A DNA stretch of 49,377 bases from Phocaeicola_A sp964514145 (GCA_964514145.1 CAZEPM010000003.1:1-49377), one strand, 5' to 3'; positions 16,664 through 24,861 are shown, counted from the first letter of the stretch. Made by a program: numbers and translations. Notes: generated from the sequence alone by a model not told the origin.

Positions 16664-18367
16664 ATGATTAAAAAATTGTATTTGCCTTTTTTAATGGTAT
16701 TAGCGTATGCGCTATCTTCGTGTAGCAGCAAGTTGGATGAATTGTCATCTGATTATTTTACGACGACTCCACAGGTGTTAGAAACGGTTGGAGGTAAGGT
16801 TGATGTTACTATTGATGGAAAATTCCCTGAAAAGTATTTTAAGAAAAAAGCGGTTGTGACGGTTACTCCCGTATTACGCTGGGATGGTGGTGAAGCCAGA
16901 GGCGAATCAACTACGTTCCAAGGCGAGAAGGTAAGTGGTAACGATCGTACTATTTATTACAAAGCTGGTGGTAGCTACACCATGAAGACTACTTTTGATT
17001 ATGTTCCCGAAATGGCAAAATCCGAACTTTATCTGGAGTTCGATGCTACGGTAGGCAAGAAAGAAGTAGCGATTCCTGCAGTAAAGGTAGCTGACGGTGT
17101 GATTTCTACTTCCGAATTGGTAAAGAATACGTTGGCCAGTGCCAATACGACGACCGGTGAAGATGCTTTCCAGCGTGTAATCAAGCAAGCTAAGGAAGCC
17201 AATATTATGTTCTTGATTCAGCAGGCTAATCTTCGTCAGAGCGAATTGAAATCAGATGCTCTGAATGAGTTCTACGAAACGATGAAAGATGTCAATGCAG
17301 ATCAGAAAGGAAAACTGTTAGAGAACATCGAAGTAACTGCTTTCGCTTCTCCTGATGGTGGTTTCAAGTTGAACGACAGATTGGCTAGCCAACGTGAGAA
17401 GAACACCACAAATTATATCAACAAACAACTGCAGAAGGAAAAAATCGAAGCTTTGGTCGATGCTAATTACACTGCTCAAGACTGGGAAGGATTCCAAGAG
17501 ATGGTTTCCAAGTCAAACATCCAAGACAAAGATCTTATCCTGCGTGTGCTCTCTATGTATCAAGACTCAGAACAGAGAGAAAACGAGATTAAAAACATTT
17601 CTACCGTTTATAAGGATTTGGCAGAGGAGATTCTTCCGCTGTTGCGTCGTGCCCGCTTGACATTAAACTATCAGTTAATCGGTCGTTCGGACGAAGAAAT
17701 CTTGGAAGCCATCAAGAACGAACCCGACCAATTATCGTTAGAAGAACTTCTGTATGGAGCTACATTGGTAGAAACAGATGTAGAGAAAGAATCGATTTAT
17801 AAACTCGCTGTTCAAAACTTCCCGTCAGACTACCGTGCATACAACAACTTGGGCGAGATCGCTTATAGAGCAGGCAATATAGACCAGGCAGAATCATACT
17901 TCCAAACTGCTTTGCAGAAGAATCCGTCATCCGCAGAGGCTAACACAAATATGGCTTTGGTATCGCTGATTAAGGGTGACAAAGTTGCTGCTCAAAGCTA
18001 TTTGGCCAAGGGTGCCGGAGCTGCTACCTTGGACGAGGCTTTTGGTAACTATTACATCGAAGAAGGTCAGTATGACAGAGCCGTATCATCGTTCGGTGAC
18101 ACGAAGACCAACAGTGCCGCTTTGGCTCAGTTGTTGACCAAAGACTACAACAAGGCAAATGCTACGTTGGCTGGTATTGAGAATCCTGACGCATACACGG
18201 CATACCTGTCTGCAATCATCGGTGCACGTACCAACAACGAAAGCATGGTTATCAGCAACCTGAAGACTGCGATTGAAAAAGAACCGTCGTTAGCTCAAAG
18301 AGCTGCGATCGATCTTGAGTTTGCTAAGTTCGCTACGAACGCAGAATTCCAGAGTCTGGTGAAATAA
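16664..18367 (+). CDS. outer-membrane lipoprotein with OmpA-like segment and TPR repeats
   Basis: A 567-residue lipoprotein (lipobox LSSC, lipidated C20). After a beta-rich N-terminal part, residues 221-245 (EVTAFASPDGGFKLNDRLASQR) resemble the peptidoglycan-binding OmpA-like loop. Residues of about 385-455 form TPR units (YRAYNNLGEIAYRAGNIDQAE), and a repeat-like helical tail follows. Codon choice is more AT-rich and uniform than in neighbours, as in strongly expressed genes. Proteins of this build are abundant outer-membrane components in Bacteroidales. The role is probably structural, linking outer membrane and cell wall; that is inference. Own promoter and terminator, so monocistronic. 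Confidence 0.82.
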   Translation: MIKKLYLPFLMVLAYALSSCSSKLDELSSDYFTTTPQVLETVGGKVDVTIDGKFPEKYFKKKAVVTVTPVLRWDGGEARGESTTFQGEKVSGNDRTIYYKAGGSYTMKTTFDYVPEMAKSELYLEFDATVGKKEVAIPAVKVADGVISTSELVKNTLASANTTTGEDAFQRVIKQAKEANIMFLIQQANLRQSELKSDALNEFYETMKDVNADQKGKLLENIEVTAFASPDGGFKLNDRLASQREKNTTNYINKQLQKEKIEALVDANYTAQDWEGFQEMVSKSNIQDKDLILRVLSMYQDSEQRENEIKNISTVYKDLAEEILPLLRRARLTLNYQLIGRSDEEILEAIKNEPDQLSLEELLYGATLVETDVEKESIYKLAVQNFPSDYRAYNNLGEIAYRAGNIDQAESYFQTALQKNPSSAEANTNMALVSLIKGDKVAAQSYLAKGAGAATLDEAFGNYYIEEGQYDRAVSSFGDTKTNSAALAQLLTKDYNKANATLAGIENPDAYTAYLSAIIGARTNNESMVISNLKTAIEKEPSLAQRAAIDLEFAKFATNAEFQSLVK

Positions 18368-18424
18368 GAAAAAAATCGGTTAGCCCGTTTTCGTACTCTT
18401 TTCTATATTTTCATATTCTGTTTG

Positions 18425-18468
18425 ACCTGCTGTGCGAGGCTTTGGCCGGAGCACGGCAGGTTTTTTTT
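18425..18468 (+). terminator. intrinsic terminator of the TPR lipoprotein gene
   Basis: An 11-base stem (ACCTGCTGTGC at 18425-18435 with GCACGGCAGGT at 18451-18461, one G-T pair) is followed directly by eight or more T. Confidence 0.88.
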
Positions 18469-18522
18469 ATTCGAGCAGGTGTGATTTCCCCGGAGAGCTC
18501 GCAGAACTTTCCCGCATGAATC

Positions 18523-18567
18523 AACGGAGCGGATTAGACGACACCCCATCGTCTAATCCGCTCCGTT
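18523..18567. repeat. perfect 19-bp inverted repeat (hairpin)
   Basis: The arm AACGGAGCGGATTAGACGA (18523-18541) is perfectly complementary to 18549-18567, with a 7-base loop. It lies 24 bases beyond the mgsA stop. It may end mgsA transcription, but no run of T follows it in the mgsA direction, and the upstream gene already has its own terminator. Confidence 0.85.
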
Positions 18568-18590
18568 TAATGAAATGTTTAAATCGATTC

Positions 18591-19139
18591 TTATTCCTTT
18601 TTCTTTTTCTTTCGTTCACGATGCCGTCTGGCACGTTCGGCAGCTTCGGATACGATGACTTTATTTTTGTGTTCGAAGCGTTGGCTGTATTGGCTGTAAT
18701 CTGGATGAATGCGTTCATACTCCGGATCGGTAAACAGCGGACTGGTAATGATGTGGTCAGCTGTCGAACGGTTGCAGCACAACACAATGTTTTCCACACT
18801 GGCCAGTCGGGTCAGTGCCTTGACGTCCGTGTCGTGTGGTTGCAGGGTCATAGGGTCGGTAAAGAAGAACAGATAGTCGATTTCGCCCTCCACGATGCGT
18901 GAACCAATCTGTTGGTCTCCGCCGAGTGGCCCCGATTTAAGTAAGGTAATGTCCCATTCCGTGTCTGGATGTTTCTCTTGCAGGGCTTGTTTAATGAGCG
19001 TTCCGGTGGTGCCGGTGCAATAAAATTTGTGCCCTTTCAGATGTTCCGAGTTGTATAGCACCCACTCAATCATGTCTTTCTTCATAGCATCGTGTGCTAC
19101 CAGACCTATTTTTCTGACAACTTTGTTTTCCATATTCAT
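18591..19139 (-). CDS. mgsA: methylglyoxal synthase
   Basis: MgsA converts dihydroxyacetone phosphate to methylglyoxal and phosphate, a bypass of lower glycolysis. The 182-residue protein has the phosphate-binding TGTTG (residues 42-46), the catalytic Asp in SGPLGGDQQIG (D75), and the DPMTLQPHDTDVKALTRLA segment close to the family consensus. A second ATG two codons in (19133) is equally good. The C-terminus extends past the usual end into a very basic tail (ARRHRERKKKKKE). Confidence 0.95.
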   Translation of the reverse strand: MNMENKVVRKIGLVAHDAMKKDMIEWVLYNSEHLKGHKFYCTGTTGTLIKQALQEKHPDTEWDITLLKSGPLGGDQQIGSRIVEGEIDYLFFFTDPMTLQPHDTDVKALTRLASVENIVLCCNRSTADHIITSPLFTDPEYERIHPDYSQYSQRFEHKNKVIVSEAAERARRHRERKKKKKE

Positions 19140-19163
19140 TTGGATAAATGGTTATGCTGGGTG

Positions 19164-19171
19164 CAAATATA
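19164..19171 (-). promoter_or_regulatory. Bacteroides-type promoter for mgsA
   Basis: On the minus strand TATATTTG matches TAnnTTTG, 24 bases from the mgsA start. Confidence 0.5.
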
Positions 19172-19235
19172 GGTCTTTTTGTTAGGGTTTTGAAAATTTA
19201 TCGATTATTTTTTCGTCTAATACTAGAAAATGTAA

Positions 19236-19243
19236 TAATTTTG
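19236..19243 (+). promoter_or_regulatory. Bacteroides-type promoter for the DUF4250 gene
   Basis: TAATTTTG matches TAnnTTTG, 31 bases before the ATG at 19275. Confidence 0.5.
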
Positions 19244-19274
19244 TCACATTTAATCAGTGTAACAATTTATAAGG

Positions 19275-19454
19275 ATGAACGAATTGCCGCAAGACCCTGT
19301 CATGCTGTTGAGCGTGATCAACATGAAATTAAGAGATATCTATGCTTCTTTAGATGCTCTGTGCGACGATATGCATATCGACCGTAACCGACTGGTATCC
19401 ACGTTGAAATCGGCCGGTTTTGAGTACGACGCAACGCACAATCGTTTCTGGTAG
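19275..19454 (+). CDS. DUF4250 family small protein
   Basis: A 59-codon gene that is easy to miss. The product begins MNELPQDPVMLLSVINMKLR, continues through a Ser-Leu-Asp-Ala-Leu-Cys-Asp-Asp segment, and ends AGFEYDATHNRFW. This is the pattern of the DUF4250 family: full length, Trp as last residue, helical with an HTH-like central part (LDALCDDMHIDRNRLVSTLK). Its function is unknown. It has a promoter match upstream and an A/G-rich AAGG just before the ATG. It is divergent from mgsA and convergent with the NigD-like gene. Confidence 0.85.
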   Translation: MNELPQDPVMLLSVINMKLRDIYASLDALCDDMHIDRNRLVSTLKSAGFEYDATHNRFW

Positions 19455-19481
19455 AAGTCCGTTGCAGCGCAGGAGCAGTTT

Positions 19482-20144
19482 TTAGTAGGCTATTTTCCAG
19501 AGTTTCATGCCTTCGTCATAGAGGTTGGCCTGAAAGTAAATCGAATCTCCCTTTTGCAGGTTATAGCCCGACAGCGGCACGGAGAGGTAGGTGTCTCGCG
19601 GGAAAGACTCGCGGTCACCGTTCTGATCATGGCTTAGGGTAATGGTAACAATGGTGTTGCCCTCGCTGTTTCCCGTTACGCTCTCTTCGATGAAATTAAA
19701 CAGTTGTACGCCGTCCCGACCCAGCGGTTGGGCGTTGATGTTCAGGTAATTTCCTCCCCGGTATATGCTTTCTATGTAAATAGGGTCATAGGGAAAATCT
19801 ACATTCGGATAGAGATTTCGCTTGATGGGCACTTGGGTTAAGACCAGTTGGATGGAATAAAGCGTGGTATAGCCCTCCTCGTCCGGCAGTTTATAGCGTC
19901 CGACCGTGCGGTAAAGCGTGTCGCCGGCAAGGCTGCCGCTGACCGGGTTGGTCAGGTAGTAGACGGTTGTCGATCCGTCGGGTTTGATGCGGTCAATAAC
20001 TCCCTCGCTATTGGTGTAAGCATCCATATAGTCTGCAAGATATGAAGGATAAACATAGTCGTCATCGTCACACTGTGTAAACGCTAGCACGACCATGATG
20101 AAGATAAGAATCTTGCCCGTTATGTGTTTGTTAGGGTGCATCAT
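19482..20144 (-). CDS. NigD-like lipoprotein
   Basis: A 220-residue lipoprotein. The signal peptide ends in a Thr-Gln-Cys lipobox (C25) followed by an acidic DDDD stretch. An OB-like N-terminal domain (about 30-120, with the YTNSEGVIDRIKPDGS pattern) and a C-terminal beta-sandwich (about 125-220) match what I know of NigD-like proteins of Bacteroides, so the family call is moderate. Function is unknown; the first NigD was described with a bacteriocin-related locus. The start (two adjacent ATGs) overlaps the stop of the upstream acyltransferase, so they are co-translated. Confidence 0.68.
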   Translation of the reverse strand: MMHPNKHITGKILIFIMVVLAFTQCDDDDYVYPSYLADYMDAYTNSEGVIDRIKPDGSTTVYYLTNPVSGSLAGDTLYRTVGRYKLPDEEGYTTLYSIQLVLTQVPIKRNLYPNVDFPYDPIYIESIYRGGNYLNINAQPLGRDGVQLFNFIEESVTGNSEGNTIVTITLSHDQNGDRESFPRDTYLSVPLSGYNLQKGDSIYFQANLYDEGMKLWKIAY

Positions 20145-21295
20145 GTTTGAAGAATCTCCAAATAATTGATTAAAGGATTGGCATACATGGCCAGAATCTT
20201 TTCGCGCAGGAAAGGTATGTCTTTATCCCGTAGTTGTATCTTGTCCAGTTGTCCGCTGAGATACGTTTCGAAAGTCTTTTTTTCGTCGTTCGTGTAATGT
20301 TCGTGGAAGCGGGATTCGTTTTTATACAGGTCGTAGGCTACGTAGTTGCCGGCATAGAAACGGTAGTTGGCATAGATGTTGCGGTTGATGTAGTCCGACA
20401 CCAAAGCAAACTGTTCGCTTTTCGAGAGCGACGGGTCGAGCGTGTTTAGGAACTGGTTTAGCGGGTTGCCCGTCTGGAAATGCACGCGGCCTTTGTAGCC
20501 GGACAGACCGGTTTTCATGTTGAACAAATCGTCTTGCGAGGTCTTTTTAAAGTTCGGATTGTCGCGTTTTTGCTGAAACTCCTGTGCTTTCAGGAAGTCG
20601 CAAGGGTCGTATTCGTATGAGATGGACACCGGAATGATGTGCAACGATTTCAGCCGACTGACGAAGTTGCCTTCGCCACCCATCGAAAGCATTTTCAGTA
20701 CACTGTCTTGAGTGCGGTCGTTCGAGTCTTTGGCTCGTCCTTCCCGTTGTGCAATCCAAATGCTCTCGTGTTTCTCCGAGATGGCATAATGGATGTAGCG
20801 CGACATGCGTTGCGACGATTCCAGCATCTGATGCATGGTCAGGGCACGCTGAACGATGAACGATTTGTTGATTCTGACTAGTTTCTTAATCCATGGATAA
20901 ACCAGCAGATTGTCTCCGATGGCGATTTCCACCGTGTTCATGCCTTTGTCAACCAGTAAGGTAGAGAGGAAGGCAGAGTCTAGGATGATGTCACGATGGT
21001 TAGAGATGTAGGTGTATGACGATGTTTTGTCCGGAATCGACGAACAGTCCATAGTCAGGCTGGTGCAATGTTGGGCTGCGATGCCTTTGATGAAGTCATA
21101 GCAAAATGCCATTTGAAAATCCAGATTCGTTCGACACTGTCTCATTTTGGCGGCAATGAATTCGAATGGAACCTGCGGATATAAGTGATTAACTACCTTT
21201 CGGAAAGCAGGGTCGGCAATTAATTCCTCATATACTTGCGGAAGTTCTTCCGGAGTGTACGGACGGATTTCATCAAATTCTGCAGGAATGTTCAT
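20141..21295 (-). CDS. glycerol-phosphate/1-acylglycerol acyltransferase family protein
   Basis: A 384-residue protein of the PlsC/PlsB-type acyltransferase fold. Residues near 98-108 read ISNHRDIILDS, the block I catalytic His motif, and REGRAKDSND near 183-192 corresponds to the (P)EG block III that binds the acceptor phosphate. The family's H-x4-D reads H-x5-D here if the second Asp is used, or H-x-D. It is longer than PlsC (about 240 residues), with extra N- and C-terminal helical parts. It probably acylates a lipid precursor at the inner membrane; the substrate is unknown. It overlaps the NigD-like gene. Confidence 0.8.
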   Translation of the reverse strand: MNIPAEFDEIRPYTPEELPQVYEELIADPAFRKVVNHLYPQVPFEFIAAKMRQCRTNLDFQMAFCYDFIKGIAAQHCTSLTMDCSSIPDKTSSYTYISNHRDIILDSAFLSTLLVDKGMNTVEIAIGDNLLVYPWIKKLVRINKSFIVQRALTMHQMLESSQRMSRYIHYAISEKHESIWIAQREGRAKDSNDRTQDSVLKMLSMGGEGNFVSRLKSLHIIPVSISYEYDPCDFLKAQEFQQKRDNPNFKKTSQDDLFNMKTGLSGYKGRVHFQTGNPLNQFLNTLDPSLSKSEQFALVSDYINRNIYANYRFYAGNYVAYDLYKNESRFHEHYTNDEKKTFETYLSGQLDKIQLRDKDIPFLREKILAMYANPLINYLEILQT

Positions 21296-21467
21296 AATTC
21301 AAAAATATTTGGTTTATACAGGCAACTCTGCGGCTTTGCCTGAACATTTTCTCAAAGCAAATAGAGGGAAGAGCTGCATTGCCTGTCATAGTTAGTGCAA
21401 ATTACGTAAATCTTTTTATGATGGGCAAATTGATACTTAAATAATTACGCAACAGATGTTTTAAAAC
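21296..21467. other. intergenic region upstream of the acyltransferase
   Basis: About 170 AT-rich bases between ddl and the acyltransferase. It presumably holds the acyltransferase promoter, but I see no exact TAnnTTTG match (CTCTATTTGC and GTAATTTGC on the minus strand are partial) and no clear terminator. Confidence 0.35.
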
Positions 21468-22442
21468 TTAAAATTTGTTTTCAATGATGTCTGTCAGAAC
21501 GTCTGTCATGTTCATTTTGGCGGCAGCCACTTGTTGCGGGATGAGGCTGGTGGCGGTCATGCCCGGTGTGGTGTTTATCTCCAGCAGATTGATTTTCTCC
21601 CCTTCCGTGATGATGTAGTCGATGCGGATAAGTCCCTCGCAGCCAAGAATGTCGTAGATGGCCGAGGTAAGCAGTCTGACTCGTTCGGCGGTCTCTTCGG
21701 CGAGGTGTGCCGGTGTGATTTCTTGGGAGGCGCCGTTATATTTGGCTTCGTAGTCGAAAAATTCGTGTTCGGACACAATTTCCGTAATGGGTAGCACGAC
21801 TTCTTTTTGTCGGGTCTTGTAGCAGCCGCACGTAATCTCCCGGCCTTCCATGTAGGTTTCAATCATCACTTCGTTGTCTTCTCCGAATGCTTTTTGGATG
21901 GCGGGCTGAATCTCATCGGCTGTTTTCACCTTGGTCACACCGAAACTCGAGCCGCCTGCATTGGGTTTGATGAAACACGGCAATCCTATCTGGCGGATAA
22001 CTTCCTCGTTCGTAATCTCGTGTCCCTTGCGCAACATGAGCGATTCAGCAGTGCGTATGCCGAAGCCTTTCAGGTAGTGATTGGTTGTAAACTTGTTGAA
22101 GGTCAGTGCCGAAGGCAGTACGCCGCAGCCGGAGTAGGGGATGTGGAGCAAGTCCAGATAGCCTTGCAGGAGTCCGTTTTCGCCCGGAGTACCGTGAATG
22201 GTGATGTAAGCGAAGTCGAATGTTGTTTTTTGTCCGTCGTAGGTAAAACTGAAGTCGTTTCGGTCGATGGGCACTTTCCGGCCGTCGGGCAGGTTGACTT
22301 CCCAGCGGAGTCCTTCGAGTTCAACGATGTATAGCGTATATTTTTCTTTGTCGATAAATGAGTACAGCCCTTGTGCGCTGTGTAGGGAAACCGGCAATTC
22401 AGACGAATCTCCGCCGGCGATAATGGCAATGGTACGTTTCAT
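21468..22442 (-). CDS. ddl: D-alanine--D-alanine ligase
   Basis: Ddl joins two D-alanines with ATP for the peptidoglycan stem. The 324-residue ATP-grasp protein starts MKRTIAIIAGGDSSE. It has HGTPGENGLLQG (residues 84-95), the ATP-binding KPNAGGSSFGV, the omega-loop EAKYNGA with the Tyr typical of D-Ala ligases as opposed to D-lactate ligases, and the C-terminal metal and substrate motif LLEINTTPGMT. It follows rluD by 23 bases in the leftward PASTA-rluD-ddl unit. Confidence 0.96.
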   Translation of the reverse strand: MKRTIAIIAGGDSSELPVSLHSAQGLYSFIDKEKYTLYIVELEGLRWEVNLPDGRKVPIDRNDFSFTYDGQKTTFDFAYITIHGTPGENGLLQGYLDLLHIPYSGCGVLPSALTFNKFTTNHYLKGFGIRTAESLMLRKGHEITNEEVIRQIGLPCFIKPNAGGSSFGVTKVKTADEIQPAIQKAFGEDNEVMIETYMEGREITCGCYKTRQKEVVLPITEIVSEHEFFDYEAKYNGASQEITPAHLAEETAERVRLLTSAIYDILGCEGLIRIDYIITEGEKINLLEINTTPGMTATSLIPQQVAAAKMNMTDVLTDIIENKF

Positions 22443-22465
22443 AACGATTGTGTGTATAATGTAGT

Positions 22466-23551
22466 TTAAATATTGCGGTTACTGATGTAGGTGCGCCACC
22501 GTTCGAGCAGTTGCGTCATATCGTCGGGCAGATCGGAGGTGAAAAACAGCTGTTCGCCTGTGCGCGGATGGGTGAACCCCAGCGTGCGGGCATGTAGCGC
22601 CTGACGGGGACAAATGTCGAAACAGTTCATCACAAATTGTTTGTATTTGCTGAAATGCGTACCCTTTAGAATTTCGTGTCCGCCATAGCGCTCGTCATTG
22701 AAAAGCGTGTGGCCGATGTGTTTCATGTGAACCCGAATCTGATGTGTCCGTCCGGTTTCGAGTTGACACTCTACGAAGGTCACGTAACCGAGTCTTTCCA
22801 ACACCTTGTAGTGGGTCACGGCATGCTTGCCGATGGTCGGATCGCTGAATACGGCCATTTGCATGCGGTCTTTCGGATTGCGGGCTATGTTGCCTTCAAT
22901 GGTCCCGTTGTCGTGTTCAAGGAGTCCCCACACCAGTGCGTTATATTGGCGTTGGGTGGTTTTTTGGTAGAACTGAAGTCCCAGATGGGTTTTGGCGTCG
23001 GGAGTTTTGGCCACAACCAGCAGGCCGGAAGTGTCTTTGTCTATGCGATGCACCAGTCCCACTTGCGGGTCGTTGGGGTCGTAGTCCGGATTGTCGCGCA
23101 AGTGCCATGCGATGGCGTTGACCAATGTGCCGTGGTAGTTGCCGAATCCGGGGTGAACCACCATGCCGGCTGGTTTGTTGATTACCATCACTTCGTTGTC
23201 TTCATACACAATGTCGAGCGGGATGTCCTCCGGAACGATGTCGTTGTCGTAACGCGGACGGTCCATCATTACCGTGAGCACGTCGAGCGGTTTAATCTTG
23301 TAGCTGCATTTCACGGGCTTCCCGTTGGCCAGGATGTAGTCACAGTCGGCTGCGCGCTGAATGCGGTTGCGCGAGGCGTTGACCAGCCGTTCCGACAGAT
23401 ACTTGTCTATCCGCATGGGAGTCTGGCCTTTGTCCACCACCACGCGAAAATGCTCGTAGAGCTCCGAGTCTCCCACGGGCTCAATGTCGTCCAAACTCTC
23501 GTTCAGTTCGTCTGTGTAGTCTGTCGTCATGCGTGCGTGTCTTAGAACCAT
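22466..23551 (-). CDS. rluD: RluA/RluD family 23S rRNA pseudouridine synthase
   Basis: The protein (361 residues, or 354 from the in-frame ATG at 23530) has an S4 RNA-binding domain at about 45-95 and the catalytic domain with VINKPAGMVVHPG and HRIDKDTSGLLVVAK, where D171 is the nucleophilic Asp. RluD-type enzymes modify helix 69 of 23S rRNA. The exact target here is inferred from family and length. The longer start overlaps the PASTA gene by 10 bases; the shorter leaves an 11-base gap. An acidic N-terminal extension (TDELNESLDDIEP) is common in Bacteroidales members. Confidence 0.92.
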   Translation of the reverse strand: MVLRHARMTTDYTDELNESLDDIEPVGDSELYEHFRVVVDKGQTPMRIDKYLSERLVNASRNRIQRAADCDYILANGKPVKCSYKIKPLDVLTVMMDRPRYDNDIVPEDIPLDIVYEDNEVMVINKPAGMVVHPGFGNYHGTLVNAIAWHLRDNPDYDPNDPQVGLVHRIDKDTSGLLVVAKTPDAKTHLGLQFYQKTTQRQYNALVWGLLEHDNGTIEGNIARNPKDRMQMAVFSDPTIGKHAVTHYKVLERLGYVTFVECQLETGRTHQIRVHMKHIGHTLFNDERYGGHEILKGTHFSKYKQFVMNCFDICPRQALHARTLGFTHPRTGEQLFFTSDLPDDMTQLLERWRTYISNRNI

Positions 23552-24189
23552 GAATTGTTCGGATCGTCGGTTGGACTGTGTGTGTCCGGCTGGTTTTCCG
23601 GCAGTGTGACGTCAATCGAGTCTTGGGGTTGGGTGATTTCGCCGGAGCCGACCACCAGCGTCAATTCGGCTTTGATGGGCACTTTGTCGCCGCTTGTCAG
23701 GTCGTGTCCTTTGTAGCGCACTCCGTAGACCCAGTCTTTCTCTCCGGCGATGTATTCGTTTTCCGTCAGACTGAAACCGACGGCTTGCAGGCGTGCTGCG
23801 GCTTCACGTGCGGAACTGTTGTCTATCACGTCGGGAATGGTGTGGGTCGGCATGTTGGCGGTGCAGATTACCAGATAGATGAGGCGGTCTTCCTTCACTT
23901 TTGCGCCGGCTACCGGCCGTTGGTCGACCACTGACCCGGGTTGTGCGTTCGGCACGTAGCTTGAGTCAATCACGGTCGCTTCCAGTCGGTTGCGTGTCAG
24001 GGTTTCCGCGGCTGCTTGGGCAGGCATGCCGACCACATTGGGCACGATGACGCTTTTGCCGTGCCGTGTGTAGATGTCTATCCATTTCAGCGTACCGAAG
24101 ATTACGGCGACAACGAACACAATCATGCCGAGTATGTTGAGCCAGAATATGCGGTTTTTGCTGAAAGAGAAAAAATCTTTTATTTTCAT
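23542..24189 (-). CDS. membrane-anchored PASTA domain protein
   Basis: A 215-residue protein: short cytoplasmic N-terminus, one membrane helix (about 16-36), two PASTA domains (VPNVVGMPAQAAAETL at about 49-112, IPDVIDNSSAREAAARL at about 118-182) and a Pro/Asp-rich tail ending SWF. PASTA domains bind unlinked peptidoglycan or muropeptides, usually in Ser/Thr kinases or penicillin-binding proteins, but here they stand alone in the periplasm. It is the first gene before rluD and ddl, so a link to cell-wall synthesis is reasonable but inferred. Confidence 0.88.
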   Translation of the reverse strand: MKIKDFFSFSKNRIFWLNILGMIVFVVAVIFGTLKWIDIYTRHGKSVIVPNVVGMPAQAAAETLTRNRLEATVIDSSYVPNAQPGSVVDQRPVAGAKVKEDRLIYLVICTANMPTHTIPDVIDNSSAREAAARLQAVGFSLTENEYIAGEKDWVYGVRYKGHDLTSGDKVPIKAELTLVVGSGEITQPQDSIDVTLPENQPDTHSPTDDPNNSWF

Positions 24190-24235
24190 TCGTTATTTAG
24201 ATTGCTTGTTGATTGAGTTTTTCAGATTCAAAGCC

Positions 24236-24243
24236 CAAAGATA
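24236..24243 (-). promoter_or_regulatory. Bacteroides-type promoter for the PASTA-rluD-ddl unit
   Basis: On the minus strand TATCTTTG matches TAnnTTTG, 46 bases before the PASTA gene start. The 190 bases between it and the rpmH terminator hold no gene that I can support. Confidence 0.5.
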
Positions 24244-24434
24244 CAGCAAAATGCTGACGGATGGTCATGTTGGTGGCATGTTTTTCAATCAAGGTTTCGA
24301 TTTCATGTTTCGGTGCCGGTTTCCGGCAAGGCGCGAACCGGTTGGCAAGCAGGACGCGGCAGCGTGATGGACAAGGCTGTCTGTGCCGGTGGCGGAGCAT
24401 GGTTACAAACGGTTTCGGCTTTATCGGAAACGGG

Positions 24435-24475
24435 AAACAAAAAAAGAAGAATCTGATTTCAAGCAGACTCTTCTT
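24435..24475 (-). terminator. intrinsic terminator of rpmH
   Basis: On the minus strand, a 12-base stem (AAGAAGAGTCTG with CAGATTCTTCTT, one G-T pair; + strand 24464-24475 and 24444-24455) is followed by seven T. Confidence 0.85.
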
Positions 24476-24501
24476 CTCTTATGTCTTTTCGCCGGAGCGA
24501 T

Positions 24502-24663
24502 TTATCGCTTGCAACCGTTGTATTCATCCGATACAGTCAGTTTCTTACGGCCTTTGGCACGACGAGAAGCCAATACGCGACGGCCATTGGCGGTAGCCAT
24601 TCTTTCACGGAAACCGTGTTTGTTCTTTCTCTTGCGGTTGGAAGGTTGAAACGTTCTTTTCAT
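24502..24663 (-). CDS. rpmH: 50S ribosomal protein bL34
   Basis: A 53-codon gene. The product begins MKRTFQPSNRKRKNKHGFR and continues ERMATANGRRVLASRRAKGR, the bL34 signature, ending with a Bacteroidota-type tail KLTVSDEYNGCKR. It is very basic, as expected for this small protein of the large subunit. It is transcribed alone from a consensus promoter, divergent from efp, with its own terminator. The dnaA and rnpA genes often found by rpmH are not here. Confidence 0.97.
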   Translation of the reverse strand: MKRTFQPSNRKRKNKHGFRERMATANGRRVLASRRAKGRKKLTVSDEYNGCKR

Positions 24664-24709
24664 TGTGATATTCTTTATTTACGTTATTATTCGGTCATGA
24701 TTCGGGCTG

Positions 24710-24740
24710 CAAAATTAGGGACTTTTTTCAAATAAGCAAA
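24710..24740 (-). promoter_or_regulatory. full Bacteroides-type promoter of rpmH
   Basis: On the minus strand TTTG (24737-24740), 19 bases, then TAATTTTG (24710-24717): an exact match to TTTG-N19-TAnnTTTG. It gives a leader of roughly 40 bases. Confidence 0.78.
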
Positions 24741-24767
24741 GCATATAAATCATTTTTGCTCAAAACT

Positions 24768-24799
24768 TTTGCGCTTTTTGTCTATTTCAGTTACTTTTG
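24768..24799 (+). promoter_or_regulatory. full Bacteroides-type promoter of efp
   Basis: TTTG (24768-24771), 20 bases, then TACTTTTG (24792-24799). It predicts initiation near 24806 and excludes the in-frame ATG at 24769 as the efp start. Confidence 0.75.
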
Positions 24800-24861
24800 C
24801 AGCGCAAAACTCATTTTGTCGTTTACAGACGAGATTAATACAAATCATTAAACAATTCAAT

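Noticed and set aside
18432..18902. Open frame on the plus strand across the hairpin and mgsA
   Set aside because: It is the shadow of mgsA plus terminator sequence and lacks family similarity.
24244..24434. Open frames between the PASTA promoter and the rpmH terminator
   Set aside because: They are basic, low-similarity readings with no promoter or start context and overlap the rpmH terminator or the PASTA leader.
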